Origin: Cryobacterium sp. Y82
GTDB taxonomy: Bacteria > Actinomycetota > Actinomycetes > Actinomycetales > Microbacteriaceae
Assembly: GCF_002929495.1 (NCBI RefSeq)
Contig: NZ_PJJJ01000034.1
Span: 186,001 to 250,000, forward strand
DNA: 64,000 nucleotides
Direction: 5' to 3'
This document shows, piece after piece, positions 17,819 through 26,621 of this stretch (its first letter is position 1; every line of letters begins with the position of its first letter). Position numbers and translations under genes: made by a program. The notes under the pieces were generated by a model, which saw only the letters and a program-made list of their open reading frames with translations, was not told the origin of the DNA and searched no databases.

Positions 17819-19038
17819 CGGCTGTTCTGGTCGTCAATTCCGGGTCGAGCTCGTTCAAGTACCAGCTCATCGAAATGGACACCGAAACCACCCTCGCGAG
17901 TGGGCTGGTGGAGCGTATCGGAGAGCTAATCGGGCAGTCCTCGCATTCCGTCGCCGCGACCGATTCGGCAAGCGACGTTCCGGCATCCGCTGATCAGAAA
18001 TCGAAGCGAGAGCTGCCCATTCCCGACCACACAGCCGGATTCGCGGTCATGCTGGAGGCGTTCGCGGCGCACGGGCCGTCGCTGGCCGAGCACGCGCCGG
18101 TTGCCGTCGGGCACCGGGTGGTGCACGGCGGGGCACGTTTTCACGAGCCGACCCTGGTGACGCCGCAGGTCGAGCGCGACATCGACGAGCTGTCCGGGCT
18201 CGCACCGTTGCACAACCCGGGCGCGCTGCAGGGCATCGTCGCGGCCGGGGAGGCCTTCGCGGATGTGCCGCACGTTGCCATTTTCGACACTGCGTTTCAC
18301 CAGACCTTGCCGTCAGAAGCTTTCACCTATGCGATAAACGCCGATTTGGCCGATCGGTTTCGCATCCGCCGCTACGGTTTTCACGGCACCAGCCACGGCT
18401 TTGTCGCGCGCGCGGCGGCGATCTTTCTGAAACGACCGGTCGAAAATCTAAACCAGATCGTACTGCACCTCGGCAACGGCGCATCGGTCTGTGCGGTTGC
18501 GGGCGGCCGTTCGGTCGAGACCAGCATGGGCATGACGCCGCTGGAGGGACTCGTCATGGGCACCCGCACCGGCGACATCGATGCGGGTGTGCTGTTCCAC
18601 CTGAACCGTCGGGCCGGACTCGACTTCGACGAGCTCGACACCCTGCTGAACCGGGGCAGCGGACTGCTTGGCCTGACCGGCCGCGGTGACATGCGCGACG
18701 TGATGGAAGCCGCCGCCGCTGGTGACGGGCCATCGGAGCTCGCGATCGACGTGTATGTGCACCGGATCAAAGGTTATGTCGGGGCGTACTACGCGCAGCT
18801 CGGCCGGGTCGATGTGATTTCGTTCACGGCCGGTGTCGGTGAGAACGCGCCGCTCGTGCGTGAACGGTCGCTCGCCGGGCTGGAGGCGCTGGGCATCCGC
18901 ATTGATCCGGAGCGCAACGCCGCCCCCTCTCGCGGCGTCCGGGTGATCAGCGCCGACGACTCCGCCGTCACCGTGCTGGTGGTTCCCACCAACGAAGAGC
19001 TCGAGATCGCCCGCCAGACCCTCGCAACGGTGCGCTAG
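17815..19038 (+). CDS. ackA: Acetate kinase
   Basis: 407 residues. The ASKHA fold is shown by VLVVNSGSSSFKYQLIE (residues 4-20), AVGHRVVHGG, FDTAFHQTLP, YGFHGTSHGFVA, LHLGNGASVCAV and SFTAGVGENAPLVRE, all acetate-kinase blocks. An insertion after residue ~45 (HSVAATDSASDVPASADQKS) is longer than in typical enzymes. The ATG lies within the pta stop (ATGA). It converts acetyl phosphate to acetate with ATP formation, completing the xfp-pta-ackA operon. Confidence 0.96.
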   Translation: MTAVLVVNSGSSSFKYQLIEMDTETTLASGLVERIGELIGQSSHSVAATDSASDVPASADQKSKRELPIPDHTAGFAVMLEAFAAHGPSLAEHAPVAVGHRVVHGGARFHEPTLVTPQVERDIDELSGLAPLHNPGALQGIVAAGEAFADVPHVAIFDTAFHQTLPSEAFTYAINADLADRFRIRRYGFHGTSHGFVARAAAIFLKRPVENLNQIVLHLGNGASVCAVAGGRSVETSMGMTPLEGLVMGTRTGDIDAGVLFHLNRRAGLDFDELDTLLNRGSGLLGLTGRGDMRDVMEAAAAGDGPSELAIDVYVHRIKGYVGAYYAQLGRVDVISFTAGVGENAPLVRERSLAGLEALGIRIDPERNAAPSRGVRVISADDSAVTVLVVPTNEELEIARQTLATVR

Positions 19039-19061
19039 GCGGCAGCCGACCCACACCCGTT

Positions 19062-19139
19062 GTACGTAATGCCGGTAAATCTGGGACACTCCGTCGTAAT
19101 TCAGGATGCAGCCCGGCGTGTCGCGAAATTTACCGGCGT
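19062..19139. repeat. Palindromic repeat of the CCGGTAAAT family, left copy
   Basis: Imperfect palindrome with GTACGTAATGCCGGTAAAT at one side and GAAATTTACCGGCGTTA at the other. Its sequence aligns with the reverse complement of 20171-20255 over about 80 bases (shared blocks GTACGTAA, CCGG, GACAC-CCGT, GGCGTGT, TTTACCGGC). The two copies enclose the gene at 19152-20072. Confidence 0.8.
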
Positions 19140-19151
19140 TAGCTACGCGGG

Positions 19152-20072
19152 TCACCACCACGGCTCGTTCCGGCCGTGGACTCGGCGACCGTGGCGGCGA
19201 TCTCGGAGCCGACGCGCATCCGCAACCGTGCGTTCGATCGCCGCGAGAGTCGTTGCCCACTCGAACATGACGTGCCGGTACGACAACCGCAGAGTCCGTC
19301 GGCCCAGCCCTTCGACCATCAGATCCCTGTCGTAATCGGAGCCGAGCCTTGCTGCTCCATGCCACTGCCGTCCATCAATCTCGAGCGCGACGCAATCGTC
19401 AACGACGAGGTCTTCGCGAATCGACCCGCGCCAGGTACCAATTTGGCCCTGCGCCACGACGGTGAAGCCGTGATGACGCAGTCGTCGGCGCGTCAGGGTT
19501 TCCAGCCCCGAGTCCGCGGTGTCCTCCATTTCCCGAAGACCCGGCTGCAGCCGTGCCGGTGCAAGCACGCACAGACGACGAAGCTCGGTGGGCGTGATGA
19601 ATTTGAGGTGTTGAGCCGATTCCAGACAGGCGATCGCGTTCTCCTCGTCGAGACAATGGATGGCCTGCCACACCGCTTCCAGAGGGTCGACCATCCACGA
19701 CTGTCCGGCTCGGGCGAACCGCGGCGCTGCTCCGTGAAAGTGCAGTTCGCGTCCGCTCTGGTCGGTACTCGGGCGGGTGATCGCGCCGCCGCCCCGGGCA
19801 TTCGCTGGGCGCATGATGTGCAACGCGGAATGCATGCCAGACCAGACACCGAACCGATGTACGGCACTGACACACGCGATCTGCGCGTGCAGCGCTGCGG
19901 CCTGGCGCTGCTCGGCATCGGCGTGCGCGCAGACATAGATGCCGCGGGCTGCCCGAGCAATGTATCCTGCTTGCAGCGCGGCTCGAATTTCGCGTGCGCT
20001 GATCCCGCGGCGAAATAGTTCGTCGGTTGTGGCGACGTGACCGATAGAGCACACAATCAGAAGCGCACGCAT
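19152..20072 (-). CDS. AbiEi-type N-terminal domain plus DUF559 (Vsr-like) endonuclease domain protein
   Basis: 306 residues from the ATG at 20072; longer upstream reading adds only translated repeat. The N-terminus (GHVATTDELFRRGISAREIRAALQ ... YIARAARGIYV) is the winged-helix AbiEi-antitoxin-like domain common in actinobacteria. The C-terminal ~90 residues match DUF559, a PD-(D/E)xK-like fold: IREDLVVDDCVALEIDGRQWH, then YDRDLMVEGLGRRTLRLSYRHV. The acidic D and E-x-D positions for a nuclease are present. No partner toxin gene is adjacent. The gene is boxed in by two inverted copies of a palindromic repeat. Biological role of this large family is not established as far as I know. Confidence 0.82.
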   Translation of the reverse strand: MRALLIVCSIGHVATTDELFRRGISAREIRAALQAGYIARAARGIYVCAHADAEQRQAAALHAQIACVSAVHRFGVWSGMHSALHIMRPANARGGGAITRPSTDQSGRELHFHGAAPRFARAGQSWMVDPLEAVWQAIHCLDEENAIACLESAQHLKFITPTELRRLCVLAPARLQPGLREMEDTADSGLETLTRRRLRHHGFTVVAQGQIGTWRGSIREDLVVDDCVALEIDGRQWHGAARLGSDYDRDLMVEGLGRRTLRLSYRHVMFEWATTLAAIERTVADARRLRDRRHGRRVHGRNEPWW

Positions 20073-20170
20073 GCCGCGAGAATGCCGGATCCAGCCTCTA
20101 GACGGGGGTAAACAAGCCAATCTGGGCACAAGCGGATGCTGCGCCCGCCTGGGGAGGAGGCTCCCGCCGC

Positions 20171-20255
20171 ACGCAATGCCGGTAAAAATCTCAACACGCC
20201 GCAAATCGCGCCGTATTTGAACGGTGTGTCTCAAATCTGCCGGTTTTACGTACCA
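20171..20255. repeat. Palindromic repeat of the CCGGTAAAT family, right copy
   Basis: Contains GCAATGCCGGTAAAAATCTC on one side and ATCTGCCGGTTTTACGTAC on the other. It is the inverted counterpart of the copy at 19062-19139. It ends about 75 bases before the dnaX start and so may also influence dnaX expression. Confidence 0.8.
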
Positions 20256-20329
20256 GTCAGACCGACGGGTTAGGCGCGGTCTCGGTGGCAGGCGGGCGAG
20301 TGTCGGTGCGGGCAAGTACCATTGAGAAC

Positions 20330-22933
20330 GTGGTTACCGCCCTGTATCGCCGCTACCGGCCAGAGACCTTTGCCGAGATGATCGGTCAGTCCCAAGTGAC
20401 CGATCCACTGATGACGGCCCTTCGCACCAACCGGGTGAATCACGCCTATCTGTTCAGCGGTCCGCGCGGCTGCGGCAAGACCACGAGCGCGCGCATCCTG
20501 GCCCGCTGCCTGAACTGTGCTGAGGGTCCCACCGACACCCCGTGCGGTGTCTGCCCCAGCTGTGTTGAACTTGCCCGTGACGGCGGTGGCTCCCTCGATG
20601 TCGTCGAGATCGACGCAGCGAGCCACAACGGTGTCGATGACGCCCGCGATATTCGCGAGCGGGCCATCTTCGCGCCGGCCCGCGACCGCTACAAAATCTT
20701 CATCCTCGATGAGGCTCACATGGTTACGCCGCAAGGCTTCAACGCGCTGCTCAAGATCGTCGAAGAGCCTCCGGAACACGTGAAATTCATCTTCGCGACT
20801 ACCGAGCCCGAAAAGGTGATCGGCACCATCCGCTCGCGTACCCATCACTATCCGTTTCGGCTAGTGCCGCCTGGACCGATGCTCGAATACGTGCAGCAGA
20901 TGTGCGAGACCGAGAAGATGGTCGTTGCCCCCGGGGTGTTGCCGCTCGTCGTGCGCGCCGGCGGTGGCTCACCGCGCGACACTCTTTCGCTCCTTGACCA
21001 GCTCATGGCCGGGTCTGACGGGCAGTCGATTGAGTATGAGCGCGCCGTGGCGCTGCTGGGGTACACGAGTGCGTCCCTGCTCGATGAGGCCGTTGAGGCC
21101 ATTGGCGCCCGCGATCCAGCCGCCGCGTTCGACGCGGTCGACCGGGTCATCCAGACCGGGCAAGATCCACGGCGGTTCGTCGAAGACCTTCTGGAACGCA
21201 TGCGCGACCTCATCATCGTCGCGGCCACGAGCGTTGCGGGGGTGGCGGCCGTGCTGCGCGGGGTACCGCAAGACGAACTCGAGCGCATGAACGTGCAGGC
21301 CGCCGCCTTTGGTGCGGCCGAACTCTCCCGCACCGCCGACATTCTGAACGCCGCGCTCACCGAGATGAGCGGGGCCACCTCGCCGCGTCTGCACCTCGAG
21401 CTCATGATCGCGCGCGCCCTGATTCCCGCGACCGATGACACGACCCGCGGTGCCTTGGCCCGGGTCGAGCGCCTCGAGCGTCGCATCGGCGTCGACGGTG
21501 TTGCGGCGGCGCCCTTCGGTGGTGCTTCGGCGAATTCCGTGCCGCAAGTGGCACAAGTGGCACAAGTATCACCCGCACCCGCACCGATGGTGGAGCCTGC
21601 CGAGACTCCCACTCCGGGAATGCGGCCTTTCTCCGCAGTGTCGCCATCTTCCACGCCAGAACCCTCGACGCGAGCACCCTCGCCGCTGACCGAGTCTGCA
21701 CAACCGGTAGCTGAGTTTGCCATTTCGAGATCGCAGGCTGACCGCCCCGCCGTCGTCCCCGGCGCCCCGGTCACTCTGCAGCAGCTCAAGGACGCCTGGC
21801 CGGAGATTCTCGAAGCCGTCAAGACCGAGAAGACCACGGCGTGGCTCGTCGTCTACACCGCTCAGGTACTCGGCCTCAACGGCGACGTGCTCGCCCTCTC
21901 GTTCCCGAGCCAGGCTGACGTCGAGAGCTTCAAGCAGCAAAAGGTTCCCGGAATGGGAACCAGCGATTTTCTACGCACCGCGATCGTCGCCGTGCTTGGC
22001 CTGCGTGTTAAATTCATCGCGCGCGTCGAAGCGAGCCGTGAGACCTCCTCGCCCAGCGCGTCATCCGGTGCCTCGCCGACCGTCGCCGCGGAGCCTGCGC
22101 CGGCAGCCCCCGCACTTGAATCAATCGAAGTCGCGGTACCCGCTGCTGATTCGACCCCGCGCACTGCGCCGGCCGCCGCCGCTGCTGTGCGCGAGGGCGC
22201 ATCATCGGCCGCAGGCGCGTCACCGGTCGCCGCATCAACCAGTGGGTGGGCCACCGTGGCCATCCCCGGTTCGCCCAACGGTCCGGCACTGCCCGTCATC
22301 GCCGACGCGACAACGGATGCGGCCGACGCCCCTGCGCTGGTTTCGACGACTGCCCCGATCTCGATCTCGACCTCGACGTCCGAGTCCGTGCCCTCGGTTC
22401 CGACTTCCGATGCGGTGAAGTCTGCGTCGACCGAGGCCGCCGCGTCGTTCTCCCAGCCGCAGCCCAATGACGAGCCGCAGCCTGATGACGAGCCGCAGTT
22501 CGACGACGTACCTCCGCCGTTCGATGACGACGTTCCCCCAGAGATCGATGCACCCGCCGACGAACGTGTGCCGAACTACGCGGCGCAGCCCGAGGCATCA
22601 GCTGTCCAGACCAACGCTGTGCAGGTTAACGCTGTGCAGACCAACGCTGTGCAGACCAACGCTGTGCAGACCAACGCTGTGCAGACCAACGCTGTGCAAA
22701 CCAACGCTGTGCAGACCAACGCTGTGCAGACCAACGCTGTGCAGACCAGCGCGCAGCGTGGGCGGCAGCACCCGAACGCCGGCCAGCGAGGCGCCCCAAA
22801 GGATTCGTCGCGGGCGCCGTCGTTCCAAGAGAAGCAGCGCTACGGCGAGGCCGTCGTGCGCGAGATACTCGGCGCCACCTTCATCGAAGAGCAGCCGTAC
22901 ACCGCGGCGCCCCGAACCAGAAACGACTATTAG
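20330..22933 (+). CDS. dnaX: DNA polymerase III subunit gamma/tau
   Basis: About 867 residues from the GTG at 20330, chosen because the family begins with TALYRRYRPETFAEMIGQ. The AAA+ clamp-loader module shows Walker A GPRGCGKTTSARIL, the zinc cysteines in CLNCAEGP...CGVCPSC, Walker B ILDEAHMVT and sensor 1 FIFATTEPEKVIGTIRSR. Domain III follows, then a long low-complexity Ala/Pro/Ser/Thr region. A tau-like patch (WPEILEAVKTEKTTAW) is at about residue 490. Near the end, ten tandem VQTNA pentapeptides occur. It loads the sliding clamp in replication. recR follows after three bases. Confidence 0.95.
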   Translation: MVTALYRRYRPETFAEMIGQSQVTDPLMTALRTNRVNHAYLFSGPRGCGKTTSARILARCLNCAEGPTDTPCGVCPSCVELARDGGGSLDVVEIDAASHNGVDDARDIRERAIFAPARDRYKIFILDEAHMVTPQGFNALLKIVEEPPEHVKFIFATTEPEKVIGTIRSRTHHYPFRLVPPGPMLEYVQQMCETEKMVVAPGVLPLVVRAGGGSPRDTLSLLDQLMAGSDGQSIEYERAVALLGYTSASLLDEAVEAIGARDPAAAFDAVDRVIQTGQDPRRFVEDLLERMRDLIIVAATSVAGVAAVLRGVPQDELERMNVQAAAFGAAELSRTADILNAALTEMSGATSPRLHLELMIARALIPATDDTTRGALARVERLERRIGVDGVAAAPFGGASANSVPQVAQVAQVSPAPAPMVEPAETPTPGMRPFSAVSPSSTPEPSTRAPSPLTESAQPVAEFAISRSQADRPAVVPGAPVTLQQLKDAWPEILEAVKTEKTTAWLVVYTAQVLGLNGDVLALSFPSQADVESFKQQKVPGMGTSDFLRTAIVAVLGLRVKFIARVEASRETSSPSASSGASPTVAAEPAPAAPALESIEVAVPAADSTPRTAPAAAAAVREGASSAAGASPVAASTSGWATVAIPGSPNGPALPVIADATTDAADAPALVSTTAPISISTSTSESVPSVPTSDAVKSASTEAAASFSQPQPNDEPQPDDEPQFDDVPPPFDDDVPPEIDAPADERVPNYAAQPEASAVQTNAVQVNAVQTNAVQTNAVQTNAVQTNAVQTNAVQTNAVQTNAVQTSAQRGRQHPNAGQRGAPKDSSRAPSFQEKQRYGEAVVREILGATFIEEQPYTAAPRTRNDY
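22604..22753 (+). repeat. 15-bp in-frame tandem repeat in dnaX (10 units)
   Basis: Ten head-to-tail copies of GTGCAGACCAACGCT (encoding VQTNA). The first unit starts GTCCAG, the second carries GGTTAAC, the seventh CAAACC, and the last ends CAGCGCG; the others are identical. The period is a multiple of three, so unit gain or loss keeps the reading frame. Confidence 0.97.
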
Positions 22934-22936
22934 ACC

Positions 22937-23536
22937 ATGTATGAAGGCATCGTTCAGGAACTGATCGACGAGCTCGGCCAACTTCCCGGCATCGGCCCCA
23001 AATCAGCCCAGCGCATCGCATTCCACATTCTGCAGACCGAGAAATTCGACGTGACCCGGTTGGCGAATGTGTTGCTCGAGGTGCGCGACAAGGTGCGGTT
23101 CTGTGAAATTTGCGGCAATGTTTCCGAGCAGCCAACCTGTCTGATCTGCCGTGACCCACGCCGAGACCCCACGTCAATCTGCGTGGTTGAAGAGGCCAAG
23201 GACGTCGTAGCAATCGAGCGCACCCGCGAATTCAAGGGGCTCTACCACGTGCTCGGCGGAGCCATCAGCCCGATCGACGGCGTCGGCCCCGACGACCTGC
23301 GCATCCGTCAGCTGATGCAGCGTCTCGCCGATAACACCGTGCAGGAGGTTATCATCGCGACCGACCCGAACCTCGAGGGAGAGGCCACCGCGACCTACCT
23401 GTCGCGCCTGCTCACAACGCTTGAGATTAAGGTGACCCGCCTCGCCTCCGGATTGCCGGTGGGGGGTGACCTCGAGTACGCCGACGAGGTCACCCTCGGC
23501 CGCGCCTTCGAGGGCCGCCGCGAGGTCGCGCACTAG
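22937..23536 (+). CDS. recR: Recombination mediator protein RecR
   Basis: 199 residues, standard length. Order of features: helix-hairpin-helix [20 protein letters not shown], the four-cysteine zinc motif [18 protein letters not shown], and a Toprim domain [20 protein letters not shown] with [17 protein letters not shown] and [17 protein letters not shown]. RecR acts with RecF/RecO to load RecA on gapped DNA. It is co-transcribed with dnaX, an arrangement conserved across many bacteria. Confidence 0.97.
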   Translation: MYEGIVQELIDELGQLPGIGPKSAQRIAFHILQTEKFDVTRLANVLLEVRDKVRFCEICGNVSEQPTCLICRDPRRDPTSICVVEEAKDVVAIERTREFKGLYHVLGGAISPIDGVGPDDLRIRQLMQRLADNTVQEVIIATDPNLEGEATATYLSRLLTTLEIKVTRLASGLPVGGDLEYADEVTLGRAFEGRREVAH

Positions 23537-23597
23537 TCACTTTCGCCCCGCCGCCCGGGTCAATCCCACCACCCCCGGCGCATCCGCCCTCTTTTGG

Positions 23598-23661
23598 GAC
23601 GGGGACGGGCCCCGTCCCTGGGCCAGTTTATAGACTGGGCCCAGGGTCATAGGGTGGGCCC
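23598..23661. repeat. GGGCCC-rich hairpin repeat, copy 3
   Basis: Intergenic between recR and lysC. The order GACGGGG, CTGGGCCAGTTTATAGACTG, GGCCCAGGGTCATAGGGTGGG matches the two copies at 40 kb, with several substitutions in the first GGGCCC run. It could serve as a terminator after recR. Nothing else is seen in 23537-23807. Confidence 0.85.
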
Positions 23662-23807
23662 AGCCAGCGGATGCCCTGACCGTGACACCCGACACCCCAC
23701 CCCGCCGCGCAGCGTCACATGGCACCGACTCCGAGCGCCAGCATTTAGAATGGGACCTTGGACGCGGCGCGCATGATCTGCCCGCAAACCCCCATCTCAG
23801 GAGTCAT

Positions 23808-25085
23808 ATGAGCTTGATCGTGCAGAAGTTCGGCGGGTCATCTGTCGCCGATGCCGAAAGTATCAAGAGGGTCGCCAAGCGCATCGTCGATACCCGCAAA
23901 GCTGGCAACGAGGTGGTCGTCGCCGTCTCGGCGATGGGCGACAGCACTGACGAACTGCTCGACCTCGCCCATCAGGTCACGCCGTTGCCCGCCCCGCGCG
24001 AACTCGACATGCTGCTCACGGCTGGCGAACGCATCTCGATGGCGCTGCTCGCGATGGCTATCAAAAGCCTCGGCTACGACGCACGCTCCTTCACCGGAAG
24101 CCAGGCCGGCATGATCACGGATGCCCGCCACGGCTCCGCGCGCATCGTCGACGTCACACCGGGGCGCATCCGTTCGGCGCTCGACGAGGGTGCCGTCGCT
24201 ATCGTCGCCGGTTTCCAGGGGTTCAATCGCGACACCAAAGACATCACCACCCTCGGCCGGGGCGGCTCCGATACCACCGCCGTCGCCCTCGCTGCTGCCC
24301 TCGATGCCGATATTTGCGAGATCTACACCGATGTCGATGGCGTCTTCACAGCGGATCCGCGCGTCGTTCCCCGCGCCCGTAAGCTCGAGCGCGTCACGAG
24401 CGAAGAGATGCTGGAACTGGCCGCTGCGGGGGCCAAGGTTCTGTATATTCGCGCGGTGGAATACGCGCGGCGGCACGGCGTCACGCTGCACGTGCGCTCC
24501 TCGTTCAACAACAACACCGGCACCATCGTGTACAACGCCGTGACCGCGCGAGAAAAAGGAGAAATCGTGGAAGAGCCAATCATCGCCGGAATCGCCGCTG
24601 ACCTGAGTGAGGCGAAGGTCACCGTGGTCGGTGTGCCCGATATCCCCGGTAAGGCCGCGCTTATCTTCAAGATCGTCGCGCGCACCAATGCCAACGTCGA
24701 CATGATCGTGCAGAACGTGTCGGCTGCCGCCACCGGGCTCACCGACATCTCGTTCACGCTGCCTAAGTCGGAAGGTGAGCGGGTGCTCACCGCGCTGACC
24801 AACGAGAAGGAGCTCATCGGTTTCACGAGCCTGCAGTACGACGACCAGATCGCCAAGCTCGCTCTGGTCGGCGGCGGCATGCGCACCAATACCGGCGTCT
24901 CGGCGAAACTATTCGAGGCCCTCTACGAGGCAGGAATCAACATCGAAATGATCTCGACGAGTGAGATCCGCATCTCGGTGGTCACCCGGGCCGACACCAT
25001 CAATGAGGCCCTGCGCGTGGTGCACACCGCGTTCGAGCTCGACGGCGAGATCGAGGCCGTCGTGCACGGCGGCTCCGGCCGCTAG
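23808..25085 (+). CDS. lysC: Aspartate kinase (alpha, with internal beta start)
   Basis: 425 residues from ATG preceded by CAGGAG. It phosphorylates aspartate, the first step to lysine, threonine, methionine and diaminopimelate. The kinase domain shows IVQKFGGSSVADAESI, TGSQAGMITDARHG, ITTLGRGGSDTTAVALAAAL and EIYTDVDGVFTADPR. Two C-terminal ACT domains follow (SEAKVTVVGVPDIPGKAALI; TNTGVSAKLFEALYEAGINI). As in corynebacteria, an internal GTG at 24567 with AAAGGAG in front would give a 172-residue regulatory beta subunit in the same frame. asd lies 225 bp downstream. Confidence 0.96.
   Translation: MSLIVQKFGGSSVADAESIKRVAKRIVDTRKAGNEVVVAVSAMGDSTDELLDLAHQVTPLPAPRELDMLLTAGERISMALLAMAIKSLGYDARSFTGSQAGMITDARHGSARIVDVTPGRIRSALDEGAVAIVAGFQGFNRDTKDITTLGRGGSDTTAVALAAALDADICEIYTDVDGVFTADPRVVPRARKLERVTSEEMLELAAAGAKVLYIRAVEYARRHGVTLHVRSSFNNNTGTIVYNAVTAREKGEIVEEPIIAGIAADLSEAKVTVVGVPDIPGKAALIFKIVARTNANVDMIVQNVSAAATGLTDISFTLPKSEGERVLTALTNEKELIGFTSLQYDDQIAKLALVGGGMRTNTGVSAKLFEALYEAGINIEMISTSEIRISVVTRADTINEALRVVHTAFELDGEIEAVVHGGSGR
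24567..25085 (+). CDS. lysC: Putative internal start: aspartate kinase beta subunit
   Basis: In-frame GTG at 24567 inside lysC, with the ribosome-binding sequence AAAAAGGAG ending five to six bases before it. The product (172 residues, VEEPIIAGIAADLSEAKV...) would be just the two ACT domains. Corynebacterium makes a beta subunit of the same size from the equivalent site. Here it is a prediction from site quality and family precedent. Confidence 0.65.
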   Translation: MEEPIIAGIAADLSEAKVTVVGVPDIPGKAALIFKIVARTNANVDMIVQNVSAAATGLTDISFTLPKSEGERVLTALTNEKELIGFTSLQYDDQIAKLALVGGGMRTNTGVSAKLFEALYEAGINIEMISTSEIRISVVTRADTINEALRVVHTAFELDGEIEAVVHGGSGR

Positions 25086-25153
25086 CCCGCACGTCTCGGG
25101 CCAAACGGATGCCCCCGCTTCCCCAAAACCCACCCCACCGCCTTCTTCACGTT

Positions 25154-25243
25154 CATAACTCCTGCAATTTGCCACCATCGTCTTTGACTTCCCTGTAATT
25201 ACGCGGGAGTGTACCCACGGGCGAGGAAATTGCAGGAGTTACG
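25154..25243. repeat. Dispersed hairpin repeat, family CATAACTCCTGCAA, copy 2
   Basis: Left arm CATAACTCCTGCAATTT at 25154 and right arm AAATTGCAGGAGTTACG at 25227-25243. The interior shares ACGCGGGAGT with the copy at 28184. It lies about 70 bases behind the lysC stop and about 70 before asd. Confidence 0.85.
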
Positions 25244-25301
25244 CTCCAGAACGGCGGGAAGCCTTGCAGCATGAAGTGCCCGTGAGGGCGAACGACGTTA
25301 G

Positions 25302-26381
<1,080 letters not shown>

Positions 26382-26389
26382 ACTGAGCC

Positions 26390-26540
26390 CTGAGGCCGAT
26401 CACCGTCCGCTCTGGCTGTCCTCGCCCGCTGTGGTGGACGGGGCCCGGGCCCGCCTGCGCCAGGTGATCGACAACCTGTTCTCCAACGCCATCAAATACA
26501 ACATCACGGGCGGTCGCATTGAGGCGACCTCCGAGCTCGT
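26390..26540 (+). pseudogene. Histidine kinase fragment (N-box region)
   Basis: One frame through this gap reads WLSSPAVVDGARARLRQVID followed by NLFSNAIKYNITGGRIEA, which is the H-to-N box of a sensor histidine kinase ATPase domain. The rest of the kinase (sensor, phospho-acceptor histidine, G boxes) is absent on both sides. It is a decayed remnant between asd and mqo. Confidence 0.65.
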
Positions 26541-26621
26541 CCACCCGCCGGTAGGCGTCGGCCGCGGCGGGGCTGGGTGGTGCGGTCCGGCGCATCCGCT
26601 CGCAGCGATACACTCAAAAGT

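Noticed and set aside
26437..26453. Sixth copy of the GGGCCC repeat
   Set aside because: Only 17 bases match and they also encode plausible kinase residues (DGARAR); listed as a question, not as a copy.
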